From positions 30,001 to 94,000 of the forward strand of contig DASPIK010000002.1 of the NCBI GenBank assembly GCA_035629075.1: a stretch of 64,000 bases of DNA. The letters are read 5' to 3'. A program made the position numbers and the translations under genes. Within the stretch, counting starts at the first letter, position 1; every line of letters starts with the position of its first letter. The notes under the pieces were generated by a model, which saw nothing but the letters and a program-made list of their open reading frames with translations, did no database searches and was not told the origin of the DNA. Positions 33,946 to 42,824 of the stretch are shown here, piece by piece. This DNA comes from JAEZPW01 sp035629075 (GTDB lineage: Bacteria > Acidobacteriota > Terriglobia > Terriglobales > Acidobacteriaceae).

Positions 33946-35496
33946 TCACTCCCACTCGATTGTTCCCGGCGGCTTAGATGTCGTGTCGTAGACAACGCGG
34001 TTGATTCCCTTCACCTCGTTCACAATTCGTGTGGAGATGCGCTTCAGCACGTCCCACGGGAGTTCGACTACATCGGCCGTCATGCCGTCTTCGGAATGCA
34101 CAGCGCGAATCGCGCACGTATATGCATACGTTCGCTGGTCGCCCATCACGCCGACTGACATGACCGGAAGCAGCACGGCGAACGACTGCCAGATCTTGGT
34201 ATACAGCCCAGCATTCTTGATCTCGTTCACCACGATGTCGTCCGCTTCCTGAAGCAGAGCAATTCGCTCCGGCGTAACTTCACCCAGGATGCGAACCGCC
34301 AATCCCGGCCCCGGGAATGGCTGGCGCTGGAGGACGTCTTCGGGCATACCCAGATCGCGCCCAATGCGCCGGACTTCGTCCTTAAAGAGATCCTTCAAGG
34401 GCTCGATCAGCTTGAGCTTCATCTTCTCAGGAAGGCCGCCGACGTTGTGATGCGACTTGATCGTCTGCGACGGTCCGCGCACCGACCGGGACTCGATCAC
34501 GTCCGGATAAAGCGTGCCCTGCACTAACCAATCGACGTGACCCTGCGCCTGCAGAATGCGATGTGCTTCGTCGTCGAATACGGCGATGAACTCGTTGCCG
34601 ATAATTCGGCGCTTCTTCTCCGGATCGGCCACGCCCGCGAGTTTGTCAAGGAACCGCTTCGACGCATCGACTCCGACGATGTTGAGTCCCAGTTTGTCGC
34701 GCAGGTTCTGCTGCACCTTCTCAAATTCGTTTTTGCGCAACACGCCGTTGTTGACGAACACGCAAGTAAGGCGGTCGCCGATGGCGCGGTGCACCAGCGT
34801 TGCCGCTACCGACGAATCCACGCCGCCAGAGAGTCCGCAGATTGCCCGGCCTTCCGGGCCAACCATGTTGCGAATGCTTTCGACTGTTTCGTCAATAAAG
34901 CGCTGCGGTGTCCAGTCTGCCCGGGCACCGCAAATTTCGAACACGAAGTTTTTCAGCAACTGGGTGCCGAGCCGCGTGTGATGAACCTCAGGATGGAACT
35001 GAACCGCCCAGATTCGGCGTTCTTCGTCGTGTATGGCGGCCAGCGCGTTCGACGATGCCGCGACACGGCTGAAACCGCTGGGCAGTTCCACCGCCTCATC
35101 ACCGTGCGACATCCAGACGCTCAGGCGGGCGGGCATGTCGCGGAAAAGCTTCGAGCTCTGGCTAACTTCAATGTCGGCGTGGCCGTATTCGCGCTTCGGC
35201 CCCGGGCGGACCGTGCCTCCGAGTTTGTGCGCAATGAAGTGGAGGCCGTAGCAGATACCGAGCACCGGAAGTCCAAGCGACAGGACGCGGTCGTCGGCCG
35301 GCGGGGCGTCGGCGTCATAGACCGAACATGGCCCACCGCTCAGAATGATCCCAGCAGGCTTGTACGTGCGGATTTCGTCCAGAGGGGCCGTGCACGGCAG
35401 CACGGCCGAGAAAACGTTCTGTTCGCGGATGCGGCGCGCGATAAGTTGCGTATATTGCGAGCCGAAGTCGAGGATGACGATCGATTGCGGTTCCAC
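33946..35496 (-). CDS. guaA: GMP synthase (glutamine-hydrolysing)
   Basis: GuaA converts XMP to GMP. The 516-residue protein has an N-terminal class I glutamine amidotransferase domain (LDFGSQYTQL, catalytic Cys in VLGICYGLHF, His-x-Glu in QFHPEVHHT). The ATP pyrophosphatase P-loop is CGLSGGVDSS, and the dimerisation domain ends in GTIEWE. Everything is canonical. It is followed by an intrinsic terminator. Confidence 0.97.
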   Translation of the reverse strand: MEPQSIVILDFGSQYTQLIARRIREQNVFSAVLPCTAPLDEIRTYKPAGIILSGGPCSVYDADAPPADDRVLSLGLPVLGICYGLHFIAHKLGGTVRPGPKREYGHADIEVSQSSKLFRDMPARLSVWMSHGDEAVELPSGFSRVAASSNALAAIHDEERRIWAVQFHPEVHHTRLGTQLLKNFVFEICGARADWTPQRFIDETVESIRNMVGPEGRAICGLSGGVDSSVAATLVHRAIGDRLTCVFVNNGVLRKNEFEKVQQNLRDKLGLNIVGVDASKRFLDKLAGVADPEKKRRIIGNEFIAVFDDEAHRILQAQGHVDWLVQGTLYPDVIESRSVRGPSQTIKSHHNVGGLPEKMKLKLIEPLKDLFKDEVRRIGRDLGMPEDVLQRQPFPGPGLAVRILGEVTPERIALLQEADDIVVNEIKNAGLYTKIWQSFAVLLPVMSVGVMGDQRTYAYTCAIRAVHSEDGMTADVVELPWDVLKRISTRIVNEVKGINRVVYDTTSKPPGTIEWE

Positions 35497-35545
35497 AATT
35501 CAGTGTAACTGAGAGTCCGCATCCCTCTCCAGAGGGTTGTCGCAG

Positions 35546-36565
35546 TTATAGCTGCGAGGGCATTTCGCCGGCGGCGCCCCACGGCTGCGACCCTGGGCTA
35601 ACGAATGCCGGCTGCAGTGGCCGCGAATCCGCTAAGCCGTCCAACAGTGCTAAGTACGCAGCAAGCCGCGCAATGTAGAGTCCATCAACCACGGCGAAGT
35701 ACGCCAGTGCCACCATGGCAAGCACGAACAGTACCGCTTCGCCCGGCAGCAGGCTGGCAAGTCCGAGTGCGAACATCCCGGAACCCGTCGCCAGCACGAA
35801 AGCGAGAAAGTGAAGTGAGCCGAACGCCCAGCCAACTCGCATGAAACGCCCCGAGAGCGCCCCAACTCTGCCCACCGCACGCCCGATGGCGGTCAAGGCA
35901 TCACAACGTTCGATCGTTGCGACGGCGGGTGCAAGCGCAAGAATCCAGCTCGCAACCGACCAGATGTATGTAGCCAGCGCACCGCCCAGGAGCAAAATCA
36001 CGAATGCTCGACCGGCATTAGGAAGCTGCCCCGGCGCACTCACGTAGCTTCTTGCTGCGAAGAAGTAAATTCCGAGCAGGCTCAGCACTCCAGCCAAAGT
36101 AAGCGCAGCACGTAAAAAGCTGAGTCCGAATATCGTCCGCAGTCGCGGGCGAGCGACAGGTTCCACAAGAGCCCGCAGTGTAGCCGTTCGGCCAAAGGTC
36201 GCGGCAAGCGCCCATAGAACGGCGCAGCCGGGCAATAGGATCGCGGCGATCCTCAGCAGTTTGAAGCCGCTACCCTCGATTGTTCCCGCAAGGGCCTGCA
36301 GCATGAAGGGAGGAAATCCGGTCTTCCACATCAGCCAGTCAATGGCGGAGACTTCCAAGCTTTTGAAGTACTCCATGAACGACAAGAGAAGCAAAGCCCA
36401 GAACGCCGCGCCAAAAGCCCAGCGCCAGCTAATCTCGGCAAGAATGATCGACGGCTGCCGAAATACGGCCCGAAATCCGTCGCGCACTGGTGTGGAACTT
36501 GGCACGGAGGAAAGGATACATAAATCGGGTGATCGGGTCATCTGGCAATCGAGCCATCGGATCAT
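35546..36565 (-). CDS. polytopic membrane protein, unknown
   Basis: This protein of up to 339 residues has about six hydrophobic segments, for example AFGAAFWALLLLSFMEYF, LLPGCAVLWALAATFG, AFVILLLGGALATYIWSVAS and VLFVLAMVALAYFAVVDGLY. I recognise no family. The start is uncertain: the first ~20 codons of the longest frame lie inside a repeated sequence (36531-36610). A GTG at 36505 or 36487 could be the true start. It lies between leuS and guaA on the same strand, with its stop 49 bp before the guaA start codon. Confidence 0.65.
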   Translation of the reverse strand: MIRWLDCQMTRSPDLCILSSVPSSTPVRDGFRAVFRQPSIILAEISWRWAFGAAFWALLLLSFMEYFKSLEVSAIDWLMWKTGFPPFMLQALAGTIEGSGFKLLRIAAILLPGCAVLWALAATFGRTATLRALVEPVARPRLRTIFGLSFLRAALTLAGVLSLLGIYFFAARSYVSAPGQLPNAGRAFVILLLGGALATYIWSVASWILALAPAVATIERCDALTAIGRAVGRVGALSGRFMRVGWAFGSLHFLAFVLATGSGMFALGLASLLPGEAVLFVLAMVALAYFAVVDGLYIARLAAYLALLDGLADSRPLQPAFVSPGSQPWGAAGEMPSQL

Positions 36566-36610
36566 CTACCCCTGCCCTTCTGAAGGAGCAGCAATGGCAG
36601 ATGACCCGAT
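36531..36610. repeat. inverted repeat element with GATCGGGTCATC motif
   Basis: ATCGGGTCATCTG (36532-36544) recurs as its exact reverse complement at 36598-36610. Degenerate copies (ATCGGGTG at 36524, ATCGGATCATC at 36556) lie around the first arm. It sits just after the leuS stop and resembles an interspersed palindromic (REP-like) unit. Confidence 0.6.
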
Positions 36611-36618
36611 GGCGCAAT

Positions 36619-39177
36619 TTACCTCACCACCATGTTGACCAGCTTTCCTTTGATCACGATCGTCTTGACGATCTGCTTTCCTTCGATTGCGGCCTGCACT
36701 TTTTCGTCCGCCATTGCAGCCTGCTTGGCTTCTTCTTCGGTAGCTTCGGCGGCGACCAGAATTCGTCCGCGCAGCTTGCCGTTGACTTGAACGGCCATCT
36801 CGATTTCCTCTTCTTTGGCCAGTTCCGCATCGAACTGCGGCCACGGAGCACGCAACAGATCCGAGGTCTGCCCGATCTTCTCCCACAACTCGTAGGCCAG
36901 ATAGGGCGCGAACGGATGCAGCAGCATTACGATGTTCCGTTCAAGGTCGGCAATGAATGCTCGCGGAGCGGCGTTGAGCGCCTGCTGCGATGAAGAACAA
37001 AGGTTCAGCAACTCCATCAAGGCTGCCACCGAAGTGTTGAAGTGCCAACGTCCGTTGAAGTCGTCGCTGATCTTCCGGATTGTCTGGTGCAGTTTGCGCG
37101 CAATCTTGCGTGCTTCCGGCGAAAGTTCAGCGACGGAGTACGTTTGCCCGTCAACTAAAGCGGGGTTTTGTGCAAAGAAGCGATAGACCTTGGCAAGGAA
37201 TCGGTAAACGCCTTCAACGCCTGCATCCTGCCAGTCAAGCTCTCGATCAGGTGATGTTGCGAACAGCGTGTACGCACGAGTCGCGTCCGCGCCATAGCGT
37301 TCGACCATGTCATCCGGAGAAACGGTATTCCCCAGCGACTTCGACATCTTCGCGCCGTTCTTGATGATCATTCCCTGCGTGAACAATCGCTCAGCGGGCT
37401 CGTCATTGTTGACCAGTCCCAGATCGCGTATGAACTTCGTCCAGAAGCGCGAGTAGATCAGGTGCAGGATGGCGTGCTCGACTCCCCCGATGTACTGATC
37501 GATCGGGAACCAGTAATTAGCGGTCGCGCTGTCAAACGGCGCATCATCATTCTTCGCATCGGTATATCGATAGAAGTACCAGGACGAATCGACGAACGTG
37601 TCCATCGTATCCGTCTCGCGGCGAGCTGCACCGCCGCACTTCGGACAGGTGGTATTCACCCAGCCAGGCACTCGCCCCAGCGGCGAACCGCCCGCAAGGG
37701 TGATGTCGACATTTTCCGGCAACACTACCGGAAGCTGCTCTTCCGGCACGGGCACCACGCCGCACTTGTCGCAATACAGCATCGGGATCGGCGTTCCCCA
37801 GTATCGCTGACGCGAGATACCCCAGTCCTTCAAGCGATACGTTACGGTTGCCTTGCCAAAGCCGTGTTGCTCAGCATATTCGGCCATCTTCTTCTGGGCT
37901 TCGGTGCACGACAACCCATTCCACTCGCCCGAGTTCATCACCAGGCTGTCCTCGGCGACGAATGGCAGGACGGGTTCATCCGGCTCACCGTTACCGGCAG
38001 GCTCACCTTGGCGTCGCGGCAGGATGACTGGCCGAATATCCAGTCCATATTTCTTCGCGAAATCGTAGTCGCGCTCGTCGTGCGCCGGCACGCTCATGAT
38101 CGCGCCCGTGCCGTAGTCCATCAAAATGTAGTTGGCCACCCAGATCGGCAGCTTCTCGCCATTGAACGGGTTCACCGCGTATCGTCCGGTGAACACGCCA
38201 TGCTTTTCAATCGCGCCGATGTCGCCGACTTCTTTGGCTTTCCGCTGTTCGGCACGCATGTCCTCGACCTTCGCAAACAGATCGGGATCACTCGCGATGA
38301 AGTCAGTAACCATCGGGTGCTCCGGCGCAAGCTGAAGCGAGGTCGCGCCGTAGATCGTGTCAATGCGCGTCGTGAAAACGGTGATTGTCTCGCCCGCTTT
38401 CCCTATCGGCCCGTCCAGCTTGAAATCGACCATCGCGCCTTCGCTGCGGCCGATCCAGTTGCGCTGCATGGTCCGGACTTTCTCCGGCCACCCTTCCAAC
38501 TTCTCCAGATCGCGCAGCAACTCGTCGGAGTAATCGGTCGTGCGAACGAACCACTGCTCCAGTTCGCGTTGTTCAACTGGCGTCGTCTCGTGCCGCCAGC
38601 AACAACCGCCCACCACCTGCTCGTTCGCCAGAACGGTCGCGCACTCCGGACACCAGTTCACCTTGCTCTTTTTGCGATACGCCAACCCCTTCTCGTAGAG
38701 CTTCAGAAAGAACCACTGGTTCCAGCGGTAGTAATCAGGCAGACAGGTCGTAACCTCGCGTTCCCAGTCGTAGGCGAACCCGAGTCGCTTCATCTGCGAC
38801 TTCATGTATGCGATGTTGCCCAGCGTCCATTCTTTCGGCGGCCGCTTGTTCTTGATGGCGGCATTCTCGGCCGGCAAGCCGAACGAGTCCCAGCCCATCG
38901 GGTGCAGCACGTTGAAACCACGCATCCACATGTGCCGTGCGAGCGCATCGCCAATCGAGTAGTTCCGCACGTGCCCCATGTGCAGCACTCCGCTCGGGTA
39001 CGGCAGCATCTCAAGTACGTAGTACTTCTTCCTGTTCGTGTCGGCAGGGTCGGCCTTAAACAAGTCTGGCTGCGACCACCAACGCGCGCTCCACTTCTCC
39101 TCAATGCTCTGCGGCTCGTACCGCTCTTCGCGTTCGACGTTCTGGGTGGACGGCTTCTCTATATTCGTTTCGGGCAT
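36619..39177 (-). CDS. leuS: leucyl-tRNA synthetase
   Basis: LeuRS charges tRNA-Leu. The protein has about 852 residues. The class I HIGH region is PYPSGVLHMGHVRNY and the KMSKS loop is KMSKSLGN. A zinc-type cluster (CPECATV and CDKCGVV), the CP1 editing domain with the T-rich TTRIDT and the DYGTGAIMSVPAHDERD loop, and the anticodon-binding C-terminal region are all present. A TTG at 39198 opens the frame 7 codons earlier, and I prefer ATG 39177. A convergent-looking repeat follows the stop. Confidence 0.96.
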   Translation of the reverse strand: MPETNIEKPSTQNVEREERYEPQSIEEKWSARWWSQPDLFKADPADTNRKKYYVLEMLPYPSGVLHMGHVRNYSIGDALARHMWMRGFNVLHPMGWDSFGLPAENAAIKNKRPPKEWTLGNIAYMKSQMKRLGFAYDWEREVTTCLPDYYRWNQWFFLKLYEKGLAYRKKSKVNWCPECATVLANEQVVGGCCWRHETTPVEQRELEQWFVRTTDYSDELLRDLEKLEGWPEKVRTMQRNWIGRSEGAMVDFKLDGPIGKAGETITVFTTRIDTIYGATSLQLAPEHPMVTDFIASDPDLFAKVEDMRAEQRKAKEVGDIGAIEKHGVFTGRYAVNPFNGEKLPIWVANYILMDYGTGAIMSVPAHDERDYDFAKKYGLDIRPVILPRRQGEPAGNGEPDEPVLPFVAEDSLVMNSGEWNGLSCTEAQKKMAEYAEQHGFGKATVTYRLKDWGISRQRYWGTPIPMLYCDKCGVVPVPEEQLPVVLPENVDITLAGGSPLGRVPGWVNTTCPKCGGAARRETDTMDTFVDSSWYFYRYTDAKNDDAPFDSATANYWFPIDQYIGGVEHAILHLIYSRFWTKFIRDLGLVNNDEPAERLFTQGMIIKNGAKMSKSLGNTVSPDDMVERYGADATRAYTLFATSPDRELDWQDAGVEGVYRFLAKVYRFFAQNPALVDGQTYSVAELSPEARKIARKLHQTIRKISDDFNGRWHFNTSVAALMELLNLCSSSQQALNAAPRAFIADLERNIVMLLHPFAPYLAYELWEKIGQTSDLLRAPWPQFDAELAKEEEIEMAVQVNGKLRGRILVAAEATEEEAKQAAMADEKVQAAIEGKQIVKTIVIKGKLVNMVVR

Positions 39178-39258
39178 CTCTTTGAAACTCGCGAACAAAT
39201 TGGGAATCTTTGATTTTACAACGAGAGGCTCTGCAGCTTGACGCGGTCTTTGGCGAAC

Positions 39259-39284
39259 AAAAAACGGCGGCTTTCACGCCGCCG
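39259..39284 (-). terminator. intrinsic terminator of small secreted-protein gene
   Basis: A 7-bp stem (CGGCGGC / GCCGCCG) is followed on the minus strand by six T residues, 26 bp after the stop of the 58-residue gene. Confidence 0.75.
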
Positions 39285-39309
39285 CTGGCCATCAGGGCCA
39301 AAGACGCGA

Positions 39310-39486
39310 TTACTTCCTAGTCGCTTCAGCACCTTTGGAAGTTTGTGGCTTTTTCTCTACTTTCTTCTTAGCCTGCTTCTTCTCCCCCGTGGCAGGTTTC
39401 TCATCTGCTGGCATGGCATACGACGTCACACTCATACCGAAACTAAGCAGCATTGTGGCCACGATGAATAGCCGTACTAGTTTCAT
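39310..39486 (-). CDS. 58-residue secreted lysine-rich peptide
   Basis: This short gene starts at ATG 39486 with GGGAGA upstream. A signal peptide (LFIVATMLLSFGMSVTSYA) precedes a mature tail of about 33 residues packed with lysine (EKKQAKKKVEKKP). It has its own intrinsic terminator, which supports it being real. No family was recognised. A role as a periplasmic basic peptide or cell-wall binder is a guess. Confidence 0.6.
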   Translation of the reverse strand: MKLVRLFIVATMLLSFGMSVTSYAMPADEKPATGEKKQAKKKVEKKPQTSKGAEATRK

Positions 39487-39760
39487 GCTTTCTCCCGTAT
39501 GAAAACGCTTGACCAACAAAGTTCGACGGATCGCCCACTTTCTGCTTTCAAGCGCTTTTGTTGTGCTTATGGGCGTCCAGAATACCCTTTCGAAGCGCAA
39601 GGGGCGAGTTAATTTCCAATGATGTATGCCGGAGTAAATACATCGGTTGAAGCCGACTGCCAACGTGCACTACGAGCCGAAATTCTGTTTACAAACCGAA
39701 TCACCACGCGTAGTCTGCCTTCGATTCAAGATTCACAACCTTAAGCGGTCGCACAGGATC

Positions 39761-40588
39761 ATGAAACGACTCGTTTGTGGTTTCGTGCTAATAACGGCTT
39801 GTCTTTGCTGTACTTTTGCCGGAGCCAAAGAAAAGCTCACTCCGGACGATGTTATTGCGCGCCATCTTCAATCGATCGGGCCGGCGGACACCATTGCCGC
39901 TTTCAAGTCGCGATCCCTCGAGGGGGTTGTCGAGCACATCATCCACACTGCGGGAGCTGGCAAGCTAACCGGCAAAACCTACCTCATCTCTGAGAACTCC
40001 CGTCTGCGGTTCGTGCTTAACTATGGCGGACCTCACTACAGCGAGGATTTTGTGTTCGACGGGAGCCGTGTACAGGTCTTCAACAGTCCGCGCACTGTTT
40101 TCGGAGACTTCGTATACAACCAGTCCCAGATTCTGCGCGATGGACTCCTGGGAAGCGTGCTTTCGGCATCCTGGCCGCTCCTCAACGTAGAAGCGAAGCA
40201 AGCAAAGCTCTCGTACGACGGCCTGAAGAAAGTAGACGGGCGACAGCTTCATCAGATCTCTTACAAAGCGAAGAAGAATGGAGGGGGCAGCGTTCACCTC
40301 TACTTCGACCCGGAGACCTTCCGGCACGTGAAAAGCCTGTACACGGCTGAAATCGCCCCTCCGATGGGAATCACCGATGATGCCAGCGCGCGTCAGCAAA
40401 CCATCCGGTACCGCATGGAAGAGCGCTTCAGCAACTTTCAGCAGGTAAACGGCATGACACTTCCCGGAACCTGGAACATTCATTTCACGGTTGACGGTTA
40501 TAACAGCACCGTTCTGGAGTGGAATATCAAGCTGCGTCATGCAGACGACAACATTGCGATCGATCCTAGAAATTACTCGGGGAACTAG
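39761..40588 (+). CDS. exported protein resembling lipoprotein carrier/outer-membrane sorting fold
   Basis: This 275-residue protein from ATG 39761 (CAGGA upstream) has a signal peptide (LVCGFVLITACLCCTFAGA). The rest is predicted beta-rich, with FVFDGSRVQVFNSP, QISYKAKKNGGGSVHLYFDPE and a final TVLEWNIKLRHAD. The pattern is like the half-barrel of LolA/LolB-type proteins common in Acidobacteria as DUF proteins. Function is unknown. It stands alone, divergent from the small secreted-peptide gene. Confidence 0.65.
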   Translation: MKRLVCGFVLITACLCCTFAGAKEKLTPDDVIARHLQSIGPADTIAAFKSRSLEGVVEHIIHTAGAGKLTGKTYLISENSRLRFVLNYGGPHYSEDFVFDGSRVQVFNSPRTVFGDFVYNQSQILRDGLLGSVLSASWPLLNVEAKQAKLSYDGLKKVDGRQLHQISYKAKKNGGGSVHLYFDPETFRHVKSLYTAEIAPPMGITDDASARQQTIRYRMEERFSNFQQVNGMTLPGTWNIHFTVDGYNSTVLEWNIKLRHADDNIAIDPRNYSGN

Positions 40589-40655
40589 TCGTCATCTCCA
40601 CCGAAGACCCGTTTAGCGGCGGCCACTCGTGCCGCCGCACCCATCTCAGCACACT

Positions 40656-41555
40656 CTAGTCACCAATTTTCGCCACGAGACGCTTGAGCGCATCCACGTT
40701 TCTCTGATCGTCCCCTGGCTCCTCGATCGGCGTTTCGGCGATAAACGCCGCGTGAGCCGTGCGAGCATCGTTGAGCAAGCGGCGGAATGGCTCGATGCCA
40801 ATCGAGCCCTTCCCGATATGATCGTGGCGGTCCAGTCGCGTTCCACGTTCAGCCTTCGCGTCGTTGCAGTGCCATACTGCCACATTCTTCAGCCCCACCG
40901 TGCGTTCCAGATGCCCCATCGTCAGTTTATATCCTTCCTCCGACACGATGTCGTACCCGGCCACATGGCAATGGCAAGTGTCGATGCATGCTGCCACCGG
41001 AACCACTGCGTTAAGGATCTGAATGAGTTCAGCGATGTGCTCAAACTTGCCACCCAGCGAATATTCAGCCCCGGCGGTATTCTCAATCAGGATCCTCAGT
41101 CCTGATTTCCTTAGATTGAGCCCCTGTACGGCTTCGGCGATCGCTGTCGCGACGCGTTCCAAGCCTTCTTCCCTGGTGCCGCCCCGAAACGATCCGGGAT
41201 GCAGCACGAGAAACTCCGCACATAATGCCAGCGCACGCTCCACCTCGCCCCGAAACGCCGCAATCGACTTGCGATGGAACTCGGTGTTTTTCCCGGCCAG
41301 GTTTATCAGGTAATTCGTATGAATCACCAGAGGTGTTAGCCCGTAGCTCTTGCGCAACCTGCTCATCACTTCGCATTGTGAAGCGACAAGCGAGTAAGGC
41401 TTCCACTGTCGCGGGCTCGATGAGAACACCTGAAACGTGTTGCAGCCCAGCCGATACGCACGTTCTGCTGCCGTCTCCACCCCGCCTGCAGTCGATGTGT
41501 GAATCCCTATTCGCCGCGAGGTGAGCGTTGGCGGGTGCGCCGGTTTCGGCGGCAT
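40656..41555 (-). CDS. nfo: endonuclease IV (deoxyribonuclease IV)
   Basis: This is an AP endonuclease of base excision repair with a TIM-barrel trinuclear zinc site. The 299-residue sequence from ATG 41555 shows IGIHTSTAGGV, NTFQVFSSSPRQW, VLHPGSF, IDTCHCHVAGYD, HCNDAKAERGTRLDRHDHIGKG and a late ETP glutamate, so the zinc ligands are present. It is a single-gene unit divergent from the DAHP synthase gene. Confidence 0.93.
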   Translation of the reverse strand: MPPKPAHPPTLTSRRIGIHTSTAGGVETAAERAYRLGCNTFQVFSSSPRQWKPYSLVASQCEVMSRLRKSYGLTPLVIHTNYLINLAGKNTEFHRKSIAAFRGEVERALALCAEFLVLHPGSFRGGTREEGLERVATAIAEAVQGLNLRKSGLRILIENTAGAEYSLGGKFEHIAELIQILNAVVPVAACIDTCHCHVAGYDIVSEEGYKLTMGHLERTVGLKNVAVWHCNDAKAERGTRLDRHDHIGKGSIGIEPFRRLLNDARTAHAAFIAETPIEEPGDDQRNVDALKRLVAKIGD

Positions 41556-41758
41556 GTGTTTTAAGTCCTGCTCTTTCGAAATGCTCCGGGGCATTGGCGT
41601 AAGCACATAGGATGCGCAAGAGAGCGGCCCGAAAGATCAAATAAGTACAACACCGGGTTCACGCCATTGAACACCCATGGCCAAACTGCCGTATCTGTGC
41701 ATTGCCCAGCGGTGCACCTCCCGTTTAAGATTGCTTATTCTTCGAGGGGTTTCACACC

Positions 41759-42823
41759 ATGCTTGTAGTGATGCAGGCGCAGGCAACGCCGGAACAGGTA
41801 CGCGCAGTCTGCGAAAAGATCGAATCGCTCGGTTACCGCGCGCACGCCATCCCCGGCGCACAGCGCACTGCAATTGGGATCACCGGAAACAAAGGCGTTG
41901 TCGAAGCCGCCACCATCGAGGAGATGAGCGGCGTCCAGGACGTCATACGGGTCAGCAAACCCTATAAACTCGTCAGCCGCGACGTCAAACCGGAGAACTC
42001 GATTATCCGCTTCTCCGGTTCAACAGCCACCATCGGCGGCGAGAACTTCGCCGTGATTGCTGGTCCCTGCGCTGTCGAGTCTCGCGAACAGGCTTTCGCG
42101 GTTGCCGAACGAGTGGCTCGCGCCGGAGCACAGTTCTTCCGTGGTGGAGCTTACAAGCCGCGCACCTCTCCGTATTCCTTCCAGGGCATGGGCATTGATG
42201 GCTTGAAAATCCTCGCCGAGATTCGTGATCACTTCGGCTTGCGTGTCGTCACCGAGGCCATCGACCACGAGTCACTGGAACTCGTCGAGGAATACGCAGA
42301 CATCATTCAGATTGGCGCCAGAAACATGCAGAACTTCTCGCTGCTCAAGCGTGCGGGACGTTCGCCCCGGCCTGTACTGCTGAAGCGTGGCATGTCGGCA
42401 ACATTGGAAGAGTTCTTGATGGCTGCCGAATACGTCATGAGCGAGGGGAATTACAACGTCATCCTCTGCGAGCGTGGCGTACGCACCTTCGCCGACCACA
42501 CTCGCAACACGCTCGACCTCAGCATCATCCCGGCCGTGCAGCGCCTCTCCCATCTCCCGATCCTGGTCGATCCGAGCCATGGGACTGGCAAGCGCAACAA
42601 GATCCTGCCGCTCTCCCGCGCTGCGGCAGCCGTCGGCGCCGATGGTCTTATCGTCGAAGTTCATTGTGATCCTGACAAAGCACTTTCCGACGGCGCTCAG
42701 TCCATCTATCCTGACCAGTTCGATACATTGATGGCGGAAGTGCGGCAGATTGCCGGAATCGTGCACCGCCGTGTTGCGGAACGGCAGATTTCGGTCAGCG
42801 CCGCGCCCGTCGCAAGCCACTAA
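41759..42823 (+). CDS. aroF: 3-deoxy-7-phosphoheptulonate synthase, regulatory-domain type
   Basis: DAHP synthase is the first step of the shikimate pathway, joining PEP and erythrose 4-phosphate. The 354-residue protein has an N-terminal ferredoxin-like regulatory domain (about 1-70, MLVVMQAQATPEQVRAV), as in the Thermotoga-type enzyme. The catalytic barrel follows, with IAGPCAVESREQ, GAYKPRTSPYSFQG, LLKRGMSAT, CERGVRTF and DPSHGTGKR. The start at 41759 gives the usual N-terminus. One nt separates it from the next gene. Confidence 0.95.
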   Translation: MLVVMQAQATPEQVRAVCEKIESLGYRAHAIPGAQRTAIGITGNKGVVEAATIEEMSGVQDVIRVSKPYKLVSRDVKPENSIIRFSGSTATIGGENFAVIAGPCAVESREQAFAVAERVARAGAQFFRGGAYKPRTSPYSFQGMGIDGLKILAEIRDHFGLRVVTEAIDHESLELVEEYADIIQIGARNMQNFSLLKRAGRSPRPVLLKRGMSATLEEFLMAAEYVMSEGNYNVILCERGVRTFADHTRNTLDLSIIPAVQRLSHLPILVDPSHGTGKRNKILPLSRAAAAVGADGLIVEVHCDPDKALSDGAQSIYPDQFDTLMAEVRQIAGIVHRRVAERQISVSAAPVASH

Positions 42824-42824
42824 C

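Noticed and set aside
34537..35508. 323-codon plus-strand open frame opposite guaA
   Set aside because: It is antisense to GMP synthase with no recognisable domain.
37462..39213. 583-codon plus-strand open frame opposite leuS
   Set aside because: It is a shadow of the leucyl-tRNA synthetase gene with Arg/His-rich low-plausibility sequence.
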